Shown one piece after another: positions 16,436 through 25,946 of a stretch of DNA of 35,500 nt (position 1 is the first letter of the stretch; every line of letters starts with the position of its first letter). This DNA comes from an uncultured bacterium. GTDB lineage: Bacteria > Verrucomicrobiota > Kiritimatiellia > RFP12 > UBA1067. The translations under genes were made by a program, and so were the position numbers. The notes beneath the pieces are model-generated. The model was not told the DNA's origin. It did no database searches and saw only the letters and a list, made by a program, of their open reading frames with translations. The DNA lies in the NCBI GenBank assembly GCA_903935195.1, contig CAIZQW010000142.1:1-35500 (forward strand). The letters run 5' to 3'.

Positions 16436-18256
16436 CGGTTCTCCCTGACATGTTGGGCGTTCGTCGTGAGCTGCTTTTCTTTCGACGCCTTCGCGGCTGA
16501 GCCGAACTACCTCTCGCCCTCCTCACTCGCAATGACCAAGGATGGCAAGACGCTCTATGTCGCCTGCCAGACCGCAGGCGAAGTCATGGTTTTCGACACA
16601 ACAACCGAGAAGGTCACGGCGCGCCATGCCCTCACCAATGTCCACCAATTTGCCCTCTCCCCTGACGAGCAGCGACTCTATCTCACGGGCGGGACCAGCC
16701 ATGGCACCCTCCAGGAGGTAGACTTGAAGACAGGGAAGGCCTTGCGGTCTTTTTCTGCTGGGCATACACCGATGTCTCCCCTTGTCACACAGGATGGCAA
16801 GCGGCTCTTCTATTGCAATCGTCATGCCCGTACCGACCAGCCGGATATCCATGAGCTAGATATTACAACAGGCAAGATCCTGCGTTCCGCCAAGGCCATT
16901 CGCGAACCCGTGAAGCTGTGTCTGTCCAAGGATGAGCAGACGCTCTGGGCCTTCAACCACCTGCCCCTGATGGAGGCCAATCGCTCAAATGTCTTCACCT
17001 CCGTCTCGGTCTATGACGCAAAGACCTTCAGACAAAAAGCAAAACTCGATCTGCCCTCTGGCTCCTTCGCCATTCGGGACGCAGTGATGAGCCCTGACGG
17101 GAAATATTGTTTTGTCACCCATACCATTGGACGTTTCACCGTTCCAACAACCCACCTAGATCGAGGCTGGATTAACACCAGCGCCATCTCAGTCTTGGCT
17201 GTCGAAAAATGCGCTTACCTGAATACGGCATTACTGGACGACACCACGCGTGGTGCAGCCAACCCCTGGGGCGTCACCATCACCCCTGATGGCAAGTGGC
17301 TCTGTATCACCGCCTCGGGCATCCACGAATTACTCGTAATTCCTGTCGCTGATTTTTTGAAACGCCTTGCTGCCTGCGCGAACCCGAAGGAGGTCGTCAA
17401 CAACCTCTCCTTCTTGTATGGCGCAAAGACAAGATTACCCCTTGAAAAATGCCTAGGTCCGCGCGCAGTAGTCGCCTCAGGGGATCGCGTCTATTCTGCA
17501 AACCGCTTTTCGGACAACCTCGCTGTCGTCCAAATGTGGGATGACGGCCCAGGCGGTGTCGTACCGCTCCCACTGGTCGAGAAGCCAAAAGAGCCCGACC
17601 TCGTGCGTCATGGCGAACGGATCTTCAATGACGCCACACTCTGTTACCAGCAATGGCAGAGCTGTGCAAGTTGCCATCCCGACACCCGTTCAGACGGCAC
17701 CAACTGGGATTTGCTAAATGATGGCATCGGCAATCCAAAGCAATCCCGCAGCATGCTCTACTCCCACAGGACCTCACCGGTCATGATCACCGGCATCCGA
17801 GAGTCCGCTGAGATCGCGGTTGAAAAGGGCTTCACCATGATCCAGTTCCAGTCCGTGACCCCCTTCTATCTCGATACGGTCAACGCCTATATCAAATCGC
17901 TTGAACCTGAACTCAGCCCCTATCGCAACCCCGATGGTTCCCTTACCGCAGCTGCCGTGCGCGGCAAAGTTATTTTTGAAGGCAAGGCTGAGTGCATTAA
18001 GTGTCATACGCCCCCCTATTATGGCGATAAAAAACCGTACGTCCTGGGCCTCGGCTCAGACAACGAACGCACCCGCGCTTTCTGCACCCCTATCCTGATC
18101 GAGGTTTGGCGCACAGCCCCCTATATGTACGACGGCCGCGCACTCTCTATGGAGACCGTCATCACCACTGACAACAGCAATAATAAGCACGGCAACACCA
18201 AAAACCTCTCCAAAAAAGAGGTCCGCGACCTCGGCGAATACGTCAACTCGCTGTAA
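16394..18256 (+). CDS. Beta-propeller (YVTN-like) plus MauG/cytochrome c peroxidase-like diheme protein, secreted
   Basis: SSLAMTKDGKTLYVACQTAGEVMVFDTTTEKV propeller repeats; CASCHP and CIKCHT heme motifs; TAPYMYDGRA. Start at M32 of the 16301 ORF gives MSIIPLFHYSIIPIRFSLTCWAFVVSCFSFDAFAAEP as signal sequence. Confidence 0.85.
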   Translation: MSIIPLFHYSIIPIRFSLTCWAFVVSCFSFDAFAAEPNYLSPSSLAMTKDGKTLYVACQTAGEVMVFDTTTEKVTARHALTNVHQFALSPDEQRLYLTGGTSHGTLQEVDLKTGKALRSFSAGHTPMSPLVTQDGKRLFYCNRHARTDQPDIHELDITTGKILRSAKAIREPVKLCLSKDEQTLWAFNHLPLMEANRSNVFTSVSVYDAKTFRQKAKLDLPSGSFAIRDAVMSPDGKYCFVTHTIGRFTVPTTHLDRGWINTSAISVLAVEKCAYLNTALLDDTTRGAANPWGVTITPDGKWLCITASGIHELLVIPVADFLKRLAACANPKEVVNNLSFLYGAKTRLPLEKCLGPRAVVASGDRVYSANRFSDNLAVVQMWDDGPGGVVPLPLVEKPKEPDLVRHGERIFNDATLCYQQWQSCASCHPDTRSDGTNWDLLNDGIGNPKQSRSMLYSHRTSPVMITGIRESAEIAVEKGFTMIQFQSVTPFYLDTVNAYIKSLEPELSPYRNPDGSLTAAAVRGKVIFEGKAECIKCHTPPYYGDKKPYVLGLGSDNERTRAFCTPILIEVWRTAPYMYDGRALSMETVITTDNSNNKHGNTKNLSKKEVRDLGEYVNSL

Positions 18257-18401
18257 CACCTGTCTTCGCCACCTTGTCTTTCTTGAACAGCAAGCGCATT
18301 TTTTTGCCCTTAAATAAAAAAAACTCTGCCTATTTTACATATCTTTCTGTATACTTTTCCCCAACCGACAAAAGCGTCTTTTTAAACGAAAGTAGGTAAT
18401 T

Positions 18402-19925
18402 GTGAGTGACACCCCCGTTGGCTTTGATAATGACAAATATCTAGAAGAACAAACTGCAGCCATTGTGAAGCGGGCTGCACAAAATGGCAACAAACTTTAC
18501 CTCGAGTTTGGCGGCAAGATGATGCAGGATATGCACGCTGCGCGGGTGCTCCCTGGCTATGATCCGAATGTGAAACTGCGTTTGCTCCAGAAGCTGAAAG
18601 ATTCTGCCGAAATCCTCCTCTGCATCTACGCAGGTGATATTGAGCGGAAAAAGATGCGTGCCGACTTCGGCATCTCGTATGACGTGGATGCCATGAAGCT
18701 GATTGATGGGTTGCGAAGCTGGGGTCTCGTCGTCAATGCCGTGGTGATTACCCGTTTTACAGGTCAGCATGCAGCCAAGCAGTTTAAGGCGCGTTTGGAA
18801 AAACGCGACATCAAAGTCTATTATCACTATGTGACGCAAGGATATCCCACCGACGTCGAAACGATTGTGAGCGACGACGGCTATGGCGCCAATGATTTTG
18901 TCCCGACAACGCGACCGATCGTGGTCGTCACTGGCCCTGGACCTGGAAGTGGCAAACTCGCAACCTGTCTCTCCCAGCTCTATCACGAACGTCGTTCAGG
19001 CCGCGTTGCCGGATATGCCAAGTTTGAGACCTTTCCGATCTGGAACCTCCCCCTGTCGCATCCCGTCAATGTCGCGTATGAAGCTGCGACCGCTGACCTG
19101 CACGACTGCAATTTGGTCGACCCCTACCATCTCCAGGCTTATAACGAAATCTGCATCAATTACAACCGGGACGTTGACGCCTTCCCTTTGTTGCGTGCGA
19201 TCTGGGAGAAGATGACCAAGGAACCTTGTCCCTACAAATCGCCCACCGATATGGGTGTCAACAGGGCTGGCTTCGGTATTGTCAATGACGAGATTGTCTG
19301 CCAGGCTTCCAAGCAGGAGATCATCCGCCGCTATTTCCGCCATTTGTGCGAACACAGCTCGGGGCAGGTCGAATTTGCGACTGTTGATCGCTGTGAAGAG
19401 ATCATGCTCCGCATGTCACTTTCCCCAGAAGACCGCGATGTCGTACGTCCAGCCCGCAAGGCAGGACAAGAGGCCATGGAGAGCGGCAAGGGACGCAAGG
19501 GCATCTTTTGTGGTGCAGCCATCAAGCTCCGTGACGGCAGGATCATCTCCGGCAAAAACTCGGAACAGTTCCACGCGGCAGCCAGCATGGTGCTCAATGC
19601 GATCAAGGAACTCTCCGGAATCCCAGACCAGATCCACCTCATCGCACCTCAAGTCGTGCAATCCATTGTCCACATGAAGCATGACATCCTCAAGGGCGAT
19701 TATTGCACACTAAACTTGGACGAGGCGCTAATCGGTCTCGCGATCAGTTGTGCGACTAACCCTGCAGCTCAGATCGCCATGGAGCGTCTGATTGATTTGC
19801 GGGATTGCGAGATGCACATGACACACATGGTGACCCCGGGCGACGAGGCTGGTTTAAGGCGCCTTGGCATTCGTTGCACAAGCGACCCCTTCTTTGCCTC
19901 TGCCGACCTCTTTATTGATACATAA
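18402..19925 (+). CDS. DUF1846 family protein
   Basis: 507 aa, GFDNDKYLEEQTAAIVKRA ... LYLEFGGKMMQDMHAARVLPGYDPN ... VVTGPGPGSGKLATCLSQLYHE, characteristic of DUF1846/UPF0371. GTG start. Confidence 0.88.
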   Translation: MSDTPVGFDNDKYLEEQTAAIVKRAAQNGNKLYLEFGGKMMQDMHAARVLPGYDPNVKLRLLQKLKDSAEILLCIYAGDIERKKMRADFGISYDVDAMKLIDGLRSWGLVVNAVVITRFTGQHAAKQFKARLEKRDIKVYYHYVTQGYPTDVETIVSDDGYGANDFVPTTRPIVVVTGPGPGSGKLATCLSQLYHERRSGRVAGYAKFETFPIWNLPLSHPVNVAYEAATADLHDCNLVDPYHLQAYNEICINYNRDVDAFPLLRAIWEKMTKEPCPYKSPTDMGVNRAGFGIVNDEIVCQASKQEIIRRYFRHLCEHSSGQVEFATVDRCEEIMLRMSLSPEDRDVVRPARKAGQEAMESGKGRKGIFCGAAIKLRDGRIISGKNSEQFHAAASMVLNAIKELSGIPDQIHLIAPQVVQSIVHMKHDILKGDYCTLNLDEALIGLAISCATNPAAQIAMERLIDLRDCEMHMTHMVTPGDEAGLRRLGIRCTSDPFFASADLFIDT

Positions 19926-19928
19926 TGC

Positions 19929-20432
19929 ATGAAATCATTTAAAGATTCTCTCTTTGTCTTTATTGGAAGCGCCTTCGGCCTGGGACTTATGCCGATTGCG
20001 CCAGGCTCCTTTGGGGCGCTCTTGGGCGTTGCGATGCACCTGTCGATCCTCTGCTGGCTTCCCAACCAGCTCCTATATCAATTCGTGGCGCTCGTAGCGT
20101 GTCTGGTCGGAACCTCGCTGGTGCACTTCCTGCTCAACTCGTGGGCTGAACGCTACTACAACGACACAGACTCCGGCAACTTCGTTTTGGACGAAATTGT
20201 CGGTTACTTGGTTGTCCCCATTATCCTGATCGCCTACACGACACCTCCGTGGTGGTATATTCCTTTGGCGGGTTTTTTCATCTTCCGTATCTTTGACATC
20301 ATCAAGCTCCCTGTTGCCCGTTATATAGACAGAAACTGGCATAATGCATGGGGTGTTTTGCTGGATGATGTGGTGAGTGCCATCTACGCGGCGGGTGTTG
20401 TCTGGTTCTTGGGCTGGTGCATTTGGGGATAA
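19929..20432 (+). CDS. pgpA: Phosphatidylglycerophosphatase A family protein
   Basis: GSAFGLGLMPIAPGSFGALLGVAMHL ... DSGNFVLDEIVGYLVVPI ... FRIFDIIKLPVARYIDRNWHNAWGVLLDDVVSAIYA. Starts 3 nt after the DUF1846 stop. Confidence 0.92.
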   Translation: MKSFKDSLFVFIGSAFGLGLMPIAPGSFGALLGVAMHLSILCWLPNQLLYQFVALVACLVGTSLVHFLLNSWAERYYNDTDSGNFVLDEIVGYLVVPIILIAYTTPPWWYIPLAGFFIFRIFDIIKLPVARYIDRNWHNAWGVLLDDVVSAIYAAGVVWFLGWCIWG

Positions 20433-20491
20433 TCGCAAGGGGCCGACCAGAGGGATCCGTTAGCCGACACGAATTTTTTTAAACTCTTTTT

Positions 20492-20520
20492 TTGAAATTA
20501 GAGCCAAATTATAGTAATAT
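20492..20520 (+). promoter_or_regulatory. Putative sigma70-type promoter for argC-parB: TTGAAA - 17 bp - TAATAT
   Basis: TTGAAA 20492-20497, 17-nt spacer, TAATAT 20515-20520, about 26 bp upstream of the argC start. Confidence 0.6.
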
Positions 20521-20546
20521 AAAACGTTTTCGAAAGAAGAGGAGTT

Positions 20547-21602
20547 ATGATTCGAGTCAAAGTTGTTGGAGCCACCGGGTATGGTGGGGTGGGAATTACC
20601 GAATTAGTGTTGCAACATCCAGAGGCGAAGTTGTGCGCTCTTGTTGCGCGTGACGATGTCGGACACAAGATCTCTGATGTCTATCCCCACTTAGATGGTT
20701 TTTGTGACATGCCTGTCTTGGCTGCTGACGATCCCAACGCAAATGAACCCGCTGACGTGGTGTTCTTCTCAACGCCCGATCAAGTCGGAATGCATGACGC
20801 ACGTAAAGAACTTTCCAAGGGCGCCAAAGTCATTGACTACAGCGGTGATTTTCGTTTCACGACCTCAGAAGCCTACGCCGACTATGCCACGCGTATTGGA
20901 AAATCTCCAGCCCATGCCTCTCCTGACTTACTCGGAAGTAACGCCTATGGACTCGCTGAGCTCCACCGCGCAGAAATCGCTCAAGCAAAAATCGTGGGCA
21001 ACCCGGGATGTTTTGCATGTAGCTGTATTCTCGGCATGGCTCCAGCCGTAAAGCATGCCATTGTGGAACCCTACAGTATCATCTGCGACTGTAAGACAGG
21101 GGTCTCCGGCGCCGGCAAGAAGGTAAGCCCCACCTTTCATTACCCCGCACGTTACGAACAGATGAATGCCTATAAGCTCGCAGGCCATCAGCATGTCTGC
21201 GAGGTCGAACGCGAACTCAGCCTCCAGGCGGGACGCGACATCAAGGTGACCTTCACCGCACAGGTGGTGCCCGTCTGCCGTGGCATCCTATCAACGCTCT
21301 ATGGAACCTTGACAGCCCCCATGACCGAAGCTGAGGTCATCACCCTCTATCGTGAATTTTTTAAAGAGAGCCCGTTCGTCCGTATCTACGGCAGCACTGC
21401 TGCAATCGGTACACTCCACGTGCGTGGCACTAACTTTTGCAATCTCATTGTCAGCGTAGATACGCGCGTTAACCGCCTCCGCATCGTAGCTCATATTGAC
21501 AACCTGATGAAGGGACAAGCCGGCTCCGCCCTTCAAAACATGAACCTGATGTTTGGCCTCCCGGAGAATATGGGCCTCCATCGTTCAGGAATTTATCCAT
21601 GA
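20547..21602 (+). CDS. argC: N-acetyl-gamma-glutamyl-phosphate reductase
   Basis: VVGATGYGGVGITELVLQHPEAKL ... GNPGCFACSCILGMAPAV ... CDCKTGVSGAGKKVSPTFHY ... VPVCRGILSTLYG. Confidence 0.95.
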   Translation: MIRVKVVGATGYGGVGITELVLQHPEAKLCALVARDDVGHKISDVYPHLDGFCDMPVLAADDPNANEPADVVFFSTPDQVGMHDARKELSKGAKVIDYSGDFRFTTSEAYADYATRIGKSPAHASPDLLGSNAYGLAELHRAEIAQAKIVGNPGCFACSCILGMAPAVKHAIVEPYSIICDCKTGVSGAGKKVSPTFHYPARYEQMNAYKLAGHQHVCEVERELSLQAGRDIKVTFTAQVVPVCRGILSTLYGTLTAPMTEAEVITLYREFFKESPFVRIYGSTAAIGTLHVRGTNFCNLIVSVDTRVNRLRIVAHIDNLMKGQAGSALQNMNLMFGLPENMGLHRSGIYP

Positions 21603-22639
21603 GTACGAAAAACGCAAAGCAGAAAAAACAGGCCGTCCAAGCGACGACAAGCAAGTCAACCCCCACCCCGAACAAGCATCCGCGTCCGGGACTTGGAAAA
21701 GGATTTGGATTGCTCATTGGCAACACGACCCTCTCAAAGCATACGTCACAGATGCCGACCATTCCTCCGCATCAGTCGCCTGCTACCGCTGGTTTGTTGC
21801 CGACCGCGGTCCCCTCGCACGCCATTCATGATATTCCGCCTGGAGAGATCGAGCGCTCGCCTTGGCAACCCCGTCATATTTTCGATGAAGAGACGCTTGC
21901 CGAGCTCACCGAATCCATCAAGGTCAAGGGAATCATCTCGCCCTTAATTTGCCGCAAGAATGCCAACGGACGGTACGAGCTCATCGCTGGCGAACGCCGC
22001 CTGCGCGCGGCGATCGCAGCGGATCTGAAAAAAGTTCCTGTGATTCTGATGGAGGCCGAGGATCGAGTCGCAGCTGAAATCGCGATTATTGAAAATATTC
22101 AACGCCAAGACCTTAATATCATTGAAGAGGCAGAGGGCTACCGAACGCTAGCTGACCACTTCAATCTCACGCAACAGGAGGTTGCTGAACGCGTCGGCAA
22201 GCCTCGTACCAGCATTGCAAATGTTGTGCGTCTTTTGGATCTTCCCGATGAGGTGAAGCAGTTTATCGCTGACAAACGCCTCTCGACTGGCCACGCCAAG
22301 GTGCTCCTGGGGTTGACCGATGTCACCGAACAGACCTTGCTAGGACGCAAGTGCGTCACTGAAGAGATGACGGTCCGTTCTCTTGAGAAACTGATCCAGC
22401 GTCGCAAGGCGGCCAGTGATGGCACACAAGAGCGTAAACGCGGCACCCCTGATCTTCCTGAGAGCTACCTGCGCGACCTGACAGACCGCATGCACAAGCA
22501 CTTTGGCACGGCTGTACGCCTAACGCCAGGTGTTACACATGCCAATGGCCGGCACACCAAGGGATTGCTCGAAATTGACTTCTATGATAACGACGACCTT
22601 GACCGTCTGCTCTCGATCCTCGGTATTAAGATTGACTGA
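21599..22639 (+). CDS. parB: ParB/Spo0J/Noc family chromosome partitioning protein
   Basis: RPGLGKGFGLLIG N-terminus; IERSPWQPRHIFDEETLAELTESIKVKGIISPLICRK; GERRLRAAIAA; ENIQRQDLNIIEEAEGYRTL; HTH LTQQEVAERVGKPRTSIANVVRLLDLP. 4-nt overlap with argC. Confidence 0.95.
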   Translation: MSTKNAKQKKQAVQATTSKSTPTPNKHPRPGLGKGFGLLIGNTTLSKHTSQMPTIPPHQSPATAGLLPTAVPSHAIHDIPPGEIERSPWQPRHIFDEETLAELTESIKVKGIISPLICRKNANGRYELIAGERRLRAAIAADLKKVPVILMEAEDRVAAEIAIIENIQRQDLNIIEEAEGYRTLADHFNLTQQEVAERVGKPRTSIANVVRLLDLPDEVKQFIADKRLSTGHAKVLLGLTDVTEQTLLGRKCVTEEMTVRSLEKLIQRRKAASDGTQERKRGTPDLPESYLRDLTDRMHKHFGTAVRLTPGVTHANGRHTKGLLEIDFYDNDDLDRLLSILGIKID

Positions 22640-22695
22640 TCGACGCGCGTCATTGTTCGAACTCTTCTAGGGCATATTAATTTAATGTGCAGTCC

Positions 22696-22864
22696 CTCAC
22701 AGAGGCACAGAGGGCACAGAGAAATCTGTATCCCGAATGAATACTTTTGTGTTGTGTTTTTCTATAAATGATAGAAACTTCTATATATTAAACTAGCTTA
22801 TCCATTTATCAGAACAACCGATTGGGATTTTCTTCCTCTGTGAACTCTGTGGGCTCTGTGAGAA
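22696..22864. repeat. Inverted-arm cassette C: ACAGAG-type tandem arms around a core of about 108 bp, in the convergent parB/cls gap
   Basis: Left CTCACAGAGGCACAGAGGGCACAGAGAAA (22696-22724). Reverse complement of the right arm TTTCTCACAGAGCCCACAGAGTTCACAGAGGAA. Core has hairpin TTTCTAT-AAATG-ATAGAAA. Confidence 0.75.
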
Positions 22865-22881
22865 AGAAACAGTTGCACTTT

Positions 22882-24393
22882 TTAAGCGATCGGATGGAAG
22901 AGATTAAAGAAGTTCTCAAGCAGGTGCTGGCTCCTCGACCTTAAGCGCCACTGCGAGTACTCGATTTCGTCCGCATGATCCAAGTCATCTTGAATCACAA
23001 AGCGGAGCCTTTCGGCAAAGAGCGAATCAAAGATTGCGAGATTCGTCTCGTAGTTGAGTTTCAAACTTCGGGAGTCCATATTCGTACTCCCGACAATCGC
23101 AACCTCCCCATCAATCACCATGGCTTTCCCATGAATAAACGGTGGTTTACGCTCAAAAATCCGCACACCCGCCATCAGAAGTCTCGTATAGAGTGCTCGC
23201 GAGGCAAAACGGATGCTGGGATGATTATTGATAGAGGGGACAAGAATCTTAACATCCACCCCACGAAAGGCCGCCTGTTGCAAGGCCAAGACCAGCGCTT
23301 CTGGAGGCACCAGATAGGGTGTCACGATGAGGATCTGTTTGCAGGCCAGATTCGTCGCAGCAAAAAAGGCGTTCAAGGCTGCGTGGAGTTCATCGCTGGT
23401 GGGACTACTATTCTGGACACAGGCCGCCATGTTTCCTGAAACGATGGGTCTCGGAAAATGATTCGCGCAAAGCAAGGCTTCAGACGACTCATCATTCATA
23501 TAATACCAGTCCCGAAGGAACGTGTACTGAAGTTCCGACACGATCGGGCCTACAACCCTAAAATGATAGTCCATCACGCCAGCAGTCGTTCCCTTTGGGA
23601 GATAGACATCATGGAAATTAACACCGCCTGTGTAGGCAATCTTGCCATCCAGCACGAGGATCTTGCGATGGTTTCTCAACGAGAACTGGAACTTCCGTTT
23701 AAAGATATTCGCCTGCGAGAACCCCACCATATGGAGATTAGGCACCTTGCGGTACTGCCAAAAGAAGAGTCGGAAACTCGCCCCTGCCGACCCGAAGGCA
23801 TCGTACATCACCCGCACGCGAACCCCTGCCCTCGCACGCTCGCACAAAACCTCCATCACGCGCCGCCCGACATCGTCATCGTTCAAGATATAGGTCGAAA
23901 GATGAATATGGTCTTTTGCCTGTTGCATCTCTTTTAACATCGTCTCCAACACCTGCTCGGCATTTTCGCAGATACGGATGTCATTTCCGCCTAGTAGCGG
24001 AAAGTCCGGCGCATAGTGCGACAACAAGTGGGCTAGTCGTCCAGCACCCGAATCAGGGAGTTGAACCTGAAACTTACTCCGATGAAACACAGGGGCGACC
24101 TCCTCTTCGACTCCCGTACCCCCACGCCAGCTAGCAAAGAAGGTTCGATCTGACGTCTGCTTCTTAAAGGCCTTGCGCGGAGTGGTGTTAATTCCGAAGA
24201 GGAGATAGGCAACAAAGCCAACCAGCGGAAAGGCGGTTACACCAATGATCCAGAGCAGGGATGTACGCGCTTCGCGTGGTTTTGCAAGCACATGAAAGAT
24301 GACGACAAGCGTGAGCACGACATGCAGGAGAGTCCCTAAACCAATGGATTCGGGCAAGGTTAACGAATGAAAAAAATGAAGGATAGCATGCAT
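22882..24393 (-). CDS. cls: Cardiolipin synthase (phospholipase D family)
   Basis: 503 aa. N-terminal TM segments; two HKD motifs HRKILVLDGKIAYTGGVNF and HGKAMVIDGEVAIVGSTNMDSRS. Confidence 0.94.
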   Translation of the reverse strand: MHAILHFFHSLTLPESIGLGTLLHVVLTLVVIFHVLAKPREARTSLLWIIGVTAFPLVGFVAYLLFGINTTPRKAFKKQTSDRTFFASWRGGTGVEEEVAPVFHRSKFQVQLPDSGAGRLAHLLSHYAPDFPLLGGNDIRICENAEQVLETMLKEMQQAKDHIHLSTYILNDDDVGRRVMEVLCERARAGVRVRVMYDAFGSAGASFRLFFWQYRKVPNLHMVGFSQANIFKRKFQFSLRNHRKILVLDGKIAYTGGVNFHDVYLPKGTTAGVMDYHFRVVGPIVSELQYTFLRDWYYMNDESSEALLCANHFPRPIVSGNMAACVQNSSPTSDELHAALNAFFAATNLACKQILIVTPYLVPPEALVLALQQAAFRGVDVKILVPSINNHPSIRFASRALYTRLLMAGVRIFERKPPFIHGKAMVIDGEVAIVGSTNMDSRSLKLNYETNLAIFDSLFAERLRFVIQDDLDHADEIEYSQWRLRSRSQHLLENFFNLFHPIA

Positions 24394-24516
24394 ATCAATT
24401 CAACGACAAATCACCAAGGCTCTTTCAGATTGAGCCATCTGCTTTTAATTCGAAGTCACTATATCACAAACTCACGATAAATCGCAAAAAAAATCTACTT
24501 TTGGCCCTGCCATCGC

Positions 24517-24546
24517 TTGACTGTCTATAGCAAGATTGAGTATTAT
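24517..24546 (+). promoter_or_regulatory. Putative sigma70-type promoter: TTGACT - 18 bp - TATTAT
   Basis: TTGACT 24517-24522, 18-nt spacer, TATTAT 24541-24546, upstream of the aminotransferase gene. Confidence 0.55.
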
Positions 24547-24608
24547 TTAACCTTTCTGGATAAAGGGGTTTTCCATACCAACGTCCAGAAAAACAAGGAG
24601 ACCAAAAT

Positions 24609-25913
24609 ATGGCCACGTCGTTACACCCGCTTGCTCAAACCCTCAATCAGGATCTCAAGGCGAACAAGAGTCCCCTGTTCACCATGCTTTCAAAGCGAGG
24701 CACTCGTATTTTCTTTCCTTCAAAGGGCATTCTTGGACAGAGTGCTGAAGCCAAGGACACGGCCATTAACGCAACCATTGGCACTGCCTTTGAAGAGGAT
24801 GGGTCCCCTCTCTGCTTAGAGTGTGTTGAGAAGATGGTCAAGCTTCCCTCAACCGCCTTTCTCTACACCCCCAGTTATGGCCTTCCGGGTATCCGCGAGG
24901 TGTGGCGTAAAATGCTGATAGAAAAGAATCCCTCGTTGGCCACAAAGTCATTCAGTCTTCCCGTGGTAACCCATGCCTTGACACACGGGTTGAGCGTTGC
25001 GGGATATCTCTTTTTAGATGCAGGCGATTCTGTGATTCTGCCAGACCTCTACTGGGATAACTATGAGCTGATGTTTGAAGAGTCATACGGTGCCAAACTC
25101 AAAACCTTCCCCATGTTCAAGAAGGGAGCCTTTAACACAGACGCAATGGAACGGATGTTACTCGCTCCGGGTACAAAGAAGGTACTGATTCTGAACTTCC
25201 CCAATAACCCGACAGGCTATACCGCCACAGAGCAGGATGCAAAGGCTATCTGCGCTTCTGTGCAACGTGCAGCGAAGGCAGGCAAAAAGGTCATCGTCAT
25301 CTTGGATGACGCCTATTTCGGCCTTGTCTATGAACCTGGCGTCAGCAAGGAATCCCTCTTTAGCGAGTTGTCGGACATTCATCCAAATGTTTTGGCCGTG
25401 AAGCTCGACGGACCGACCAAGGAAGATTACGTCTGGGGCGTGCGTGTGGGCTTTATTACGTTCGGGGCAAAGGGTGCTACACCTGCGCAATACAAAGCAT
25501 TAGAAGCTAAAGCGGCTGGCGTGGTTCGTGGATCCATCTCCAATGCGTCAAGCATCGGACAGCATCTGCTCTTGAAATGCTACAACGATCCCGCATACGC
25601 CAAGCAGAAGCAGAAGAAGTTCGCCCTCCTTAAGCGCCGGTATGATCGAATCAAAGCTCTATTCAATGAGCACCCCGAGTATGCGCGCTCTTTTGTCGCT
25701 ATGCCCTACAACTCGGGTTACTTCATGTGTGTTAAGCCCATCGGCGTAGAACCAGAGGTGTTGCGCAAGCACCTCCTCACCGAGTATAAGACGGGGGTCA
25801 TTAATCTCTCTGGCCTCATTCGCGTGGCCTTCTCAGCCGTACCCTGCGACAAACTGGAAACGCTCTTTTCGAACATTCACGCTGCGGTCCAATCGCTGGC
25901 TCCAAAGAAATAA
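24609..25913 (+). CDS. Pyridoxal-phosphate aminotransferase class I/II
   Basis: YTPSYGLPGIREVWRKM ... VILNFPNNPTGYTATEQD ... VILDDAYFGLVYEPG ... AVKLDGPTKEDYVWGVRVGF. Confidence 0.93.
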   Translation: MATSLHPLAQTLNQDLKANKSPLFTMLSKRGTRIFFPSKGILGQSAEAKDTAINATIGTAFEEDGSPLCLECVEKMVKLPSTAFLYTPSYGLPGIREVWRKMLIEKNPSLATKSFSLPVVTHALTHGLSVAGYLFLDAGDSVILPDLYWDNYELMFEESYGAKLKTFPMFKKGAFNTDAMERMLLAPGTKKVLILNFPNNPTGYTATEQDAKAICASVQRAAKAGKKVIVILDDAYFGLVYEPGVSKESLFSELSDIHPNVLAVKLDGPTKEDYVWGVRVGFITFGAKGATPAQYKALEAKAAGVVRGSISNASSIGQHLLLKCYNDPAYAKQKQKKFALLKRRYDRIKALFNEHPEYARSFVAMPYNSGYFMCVKPIGVEPEVLRKHLLTEYKTGVINLSGLIRVAFSAVPCDKLETLFSNIHAAVQSLAPKK

Positions 25914-25946
25914 CCATCAGCGAAATTCCCAACCTGAAAGTACCCT

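Noticed and set aside
12703-18256. Possible anammox/hydrazine synthase locus
   Set aside because: HzsA-like proteins are broader than anammox; no HzsB/HzsC-type partner is seen and the FGE-like fusion argues for a different role.
20547-22639. Canonical parS site near parB
   Set aside because: CACGTG cores seen in the window (e.g. about 8684, 13240, 21418, 26711) lack the extended TGTTTCACGTGAAACA context.
22696-22864. CRISPR array
   Set aside because: Units are 9-11 nt apart with no spacers of CRISPR length, and the arms are inverted rather than direct; no cas genes in the window.
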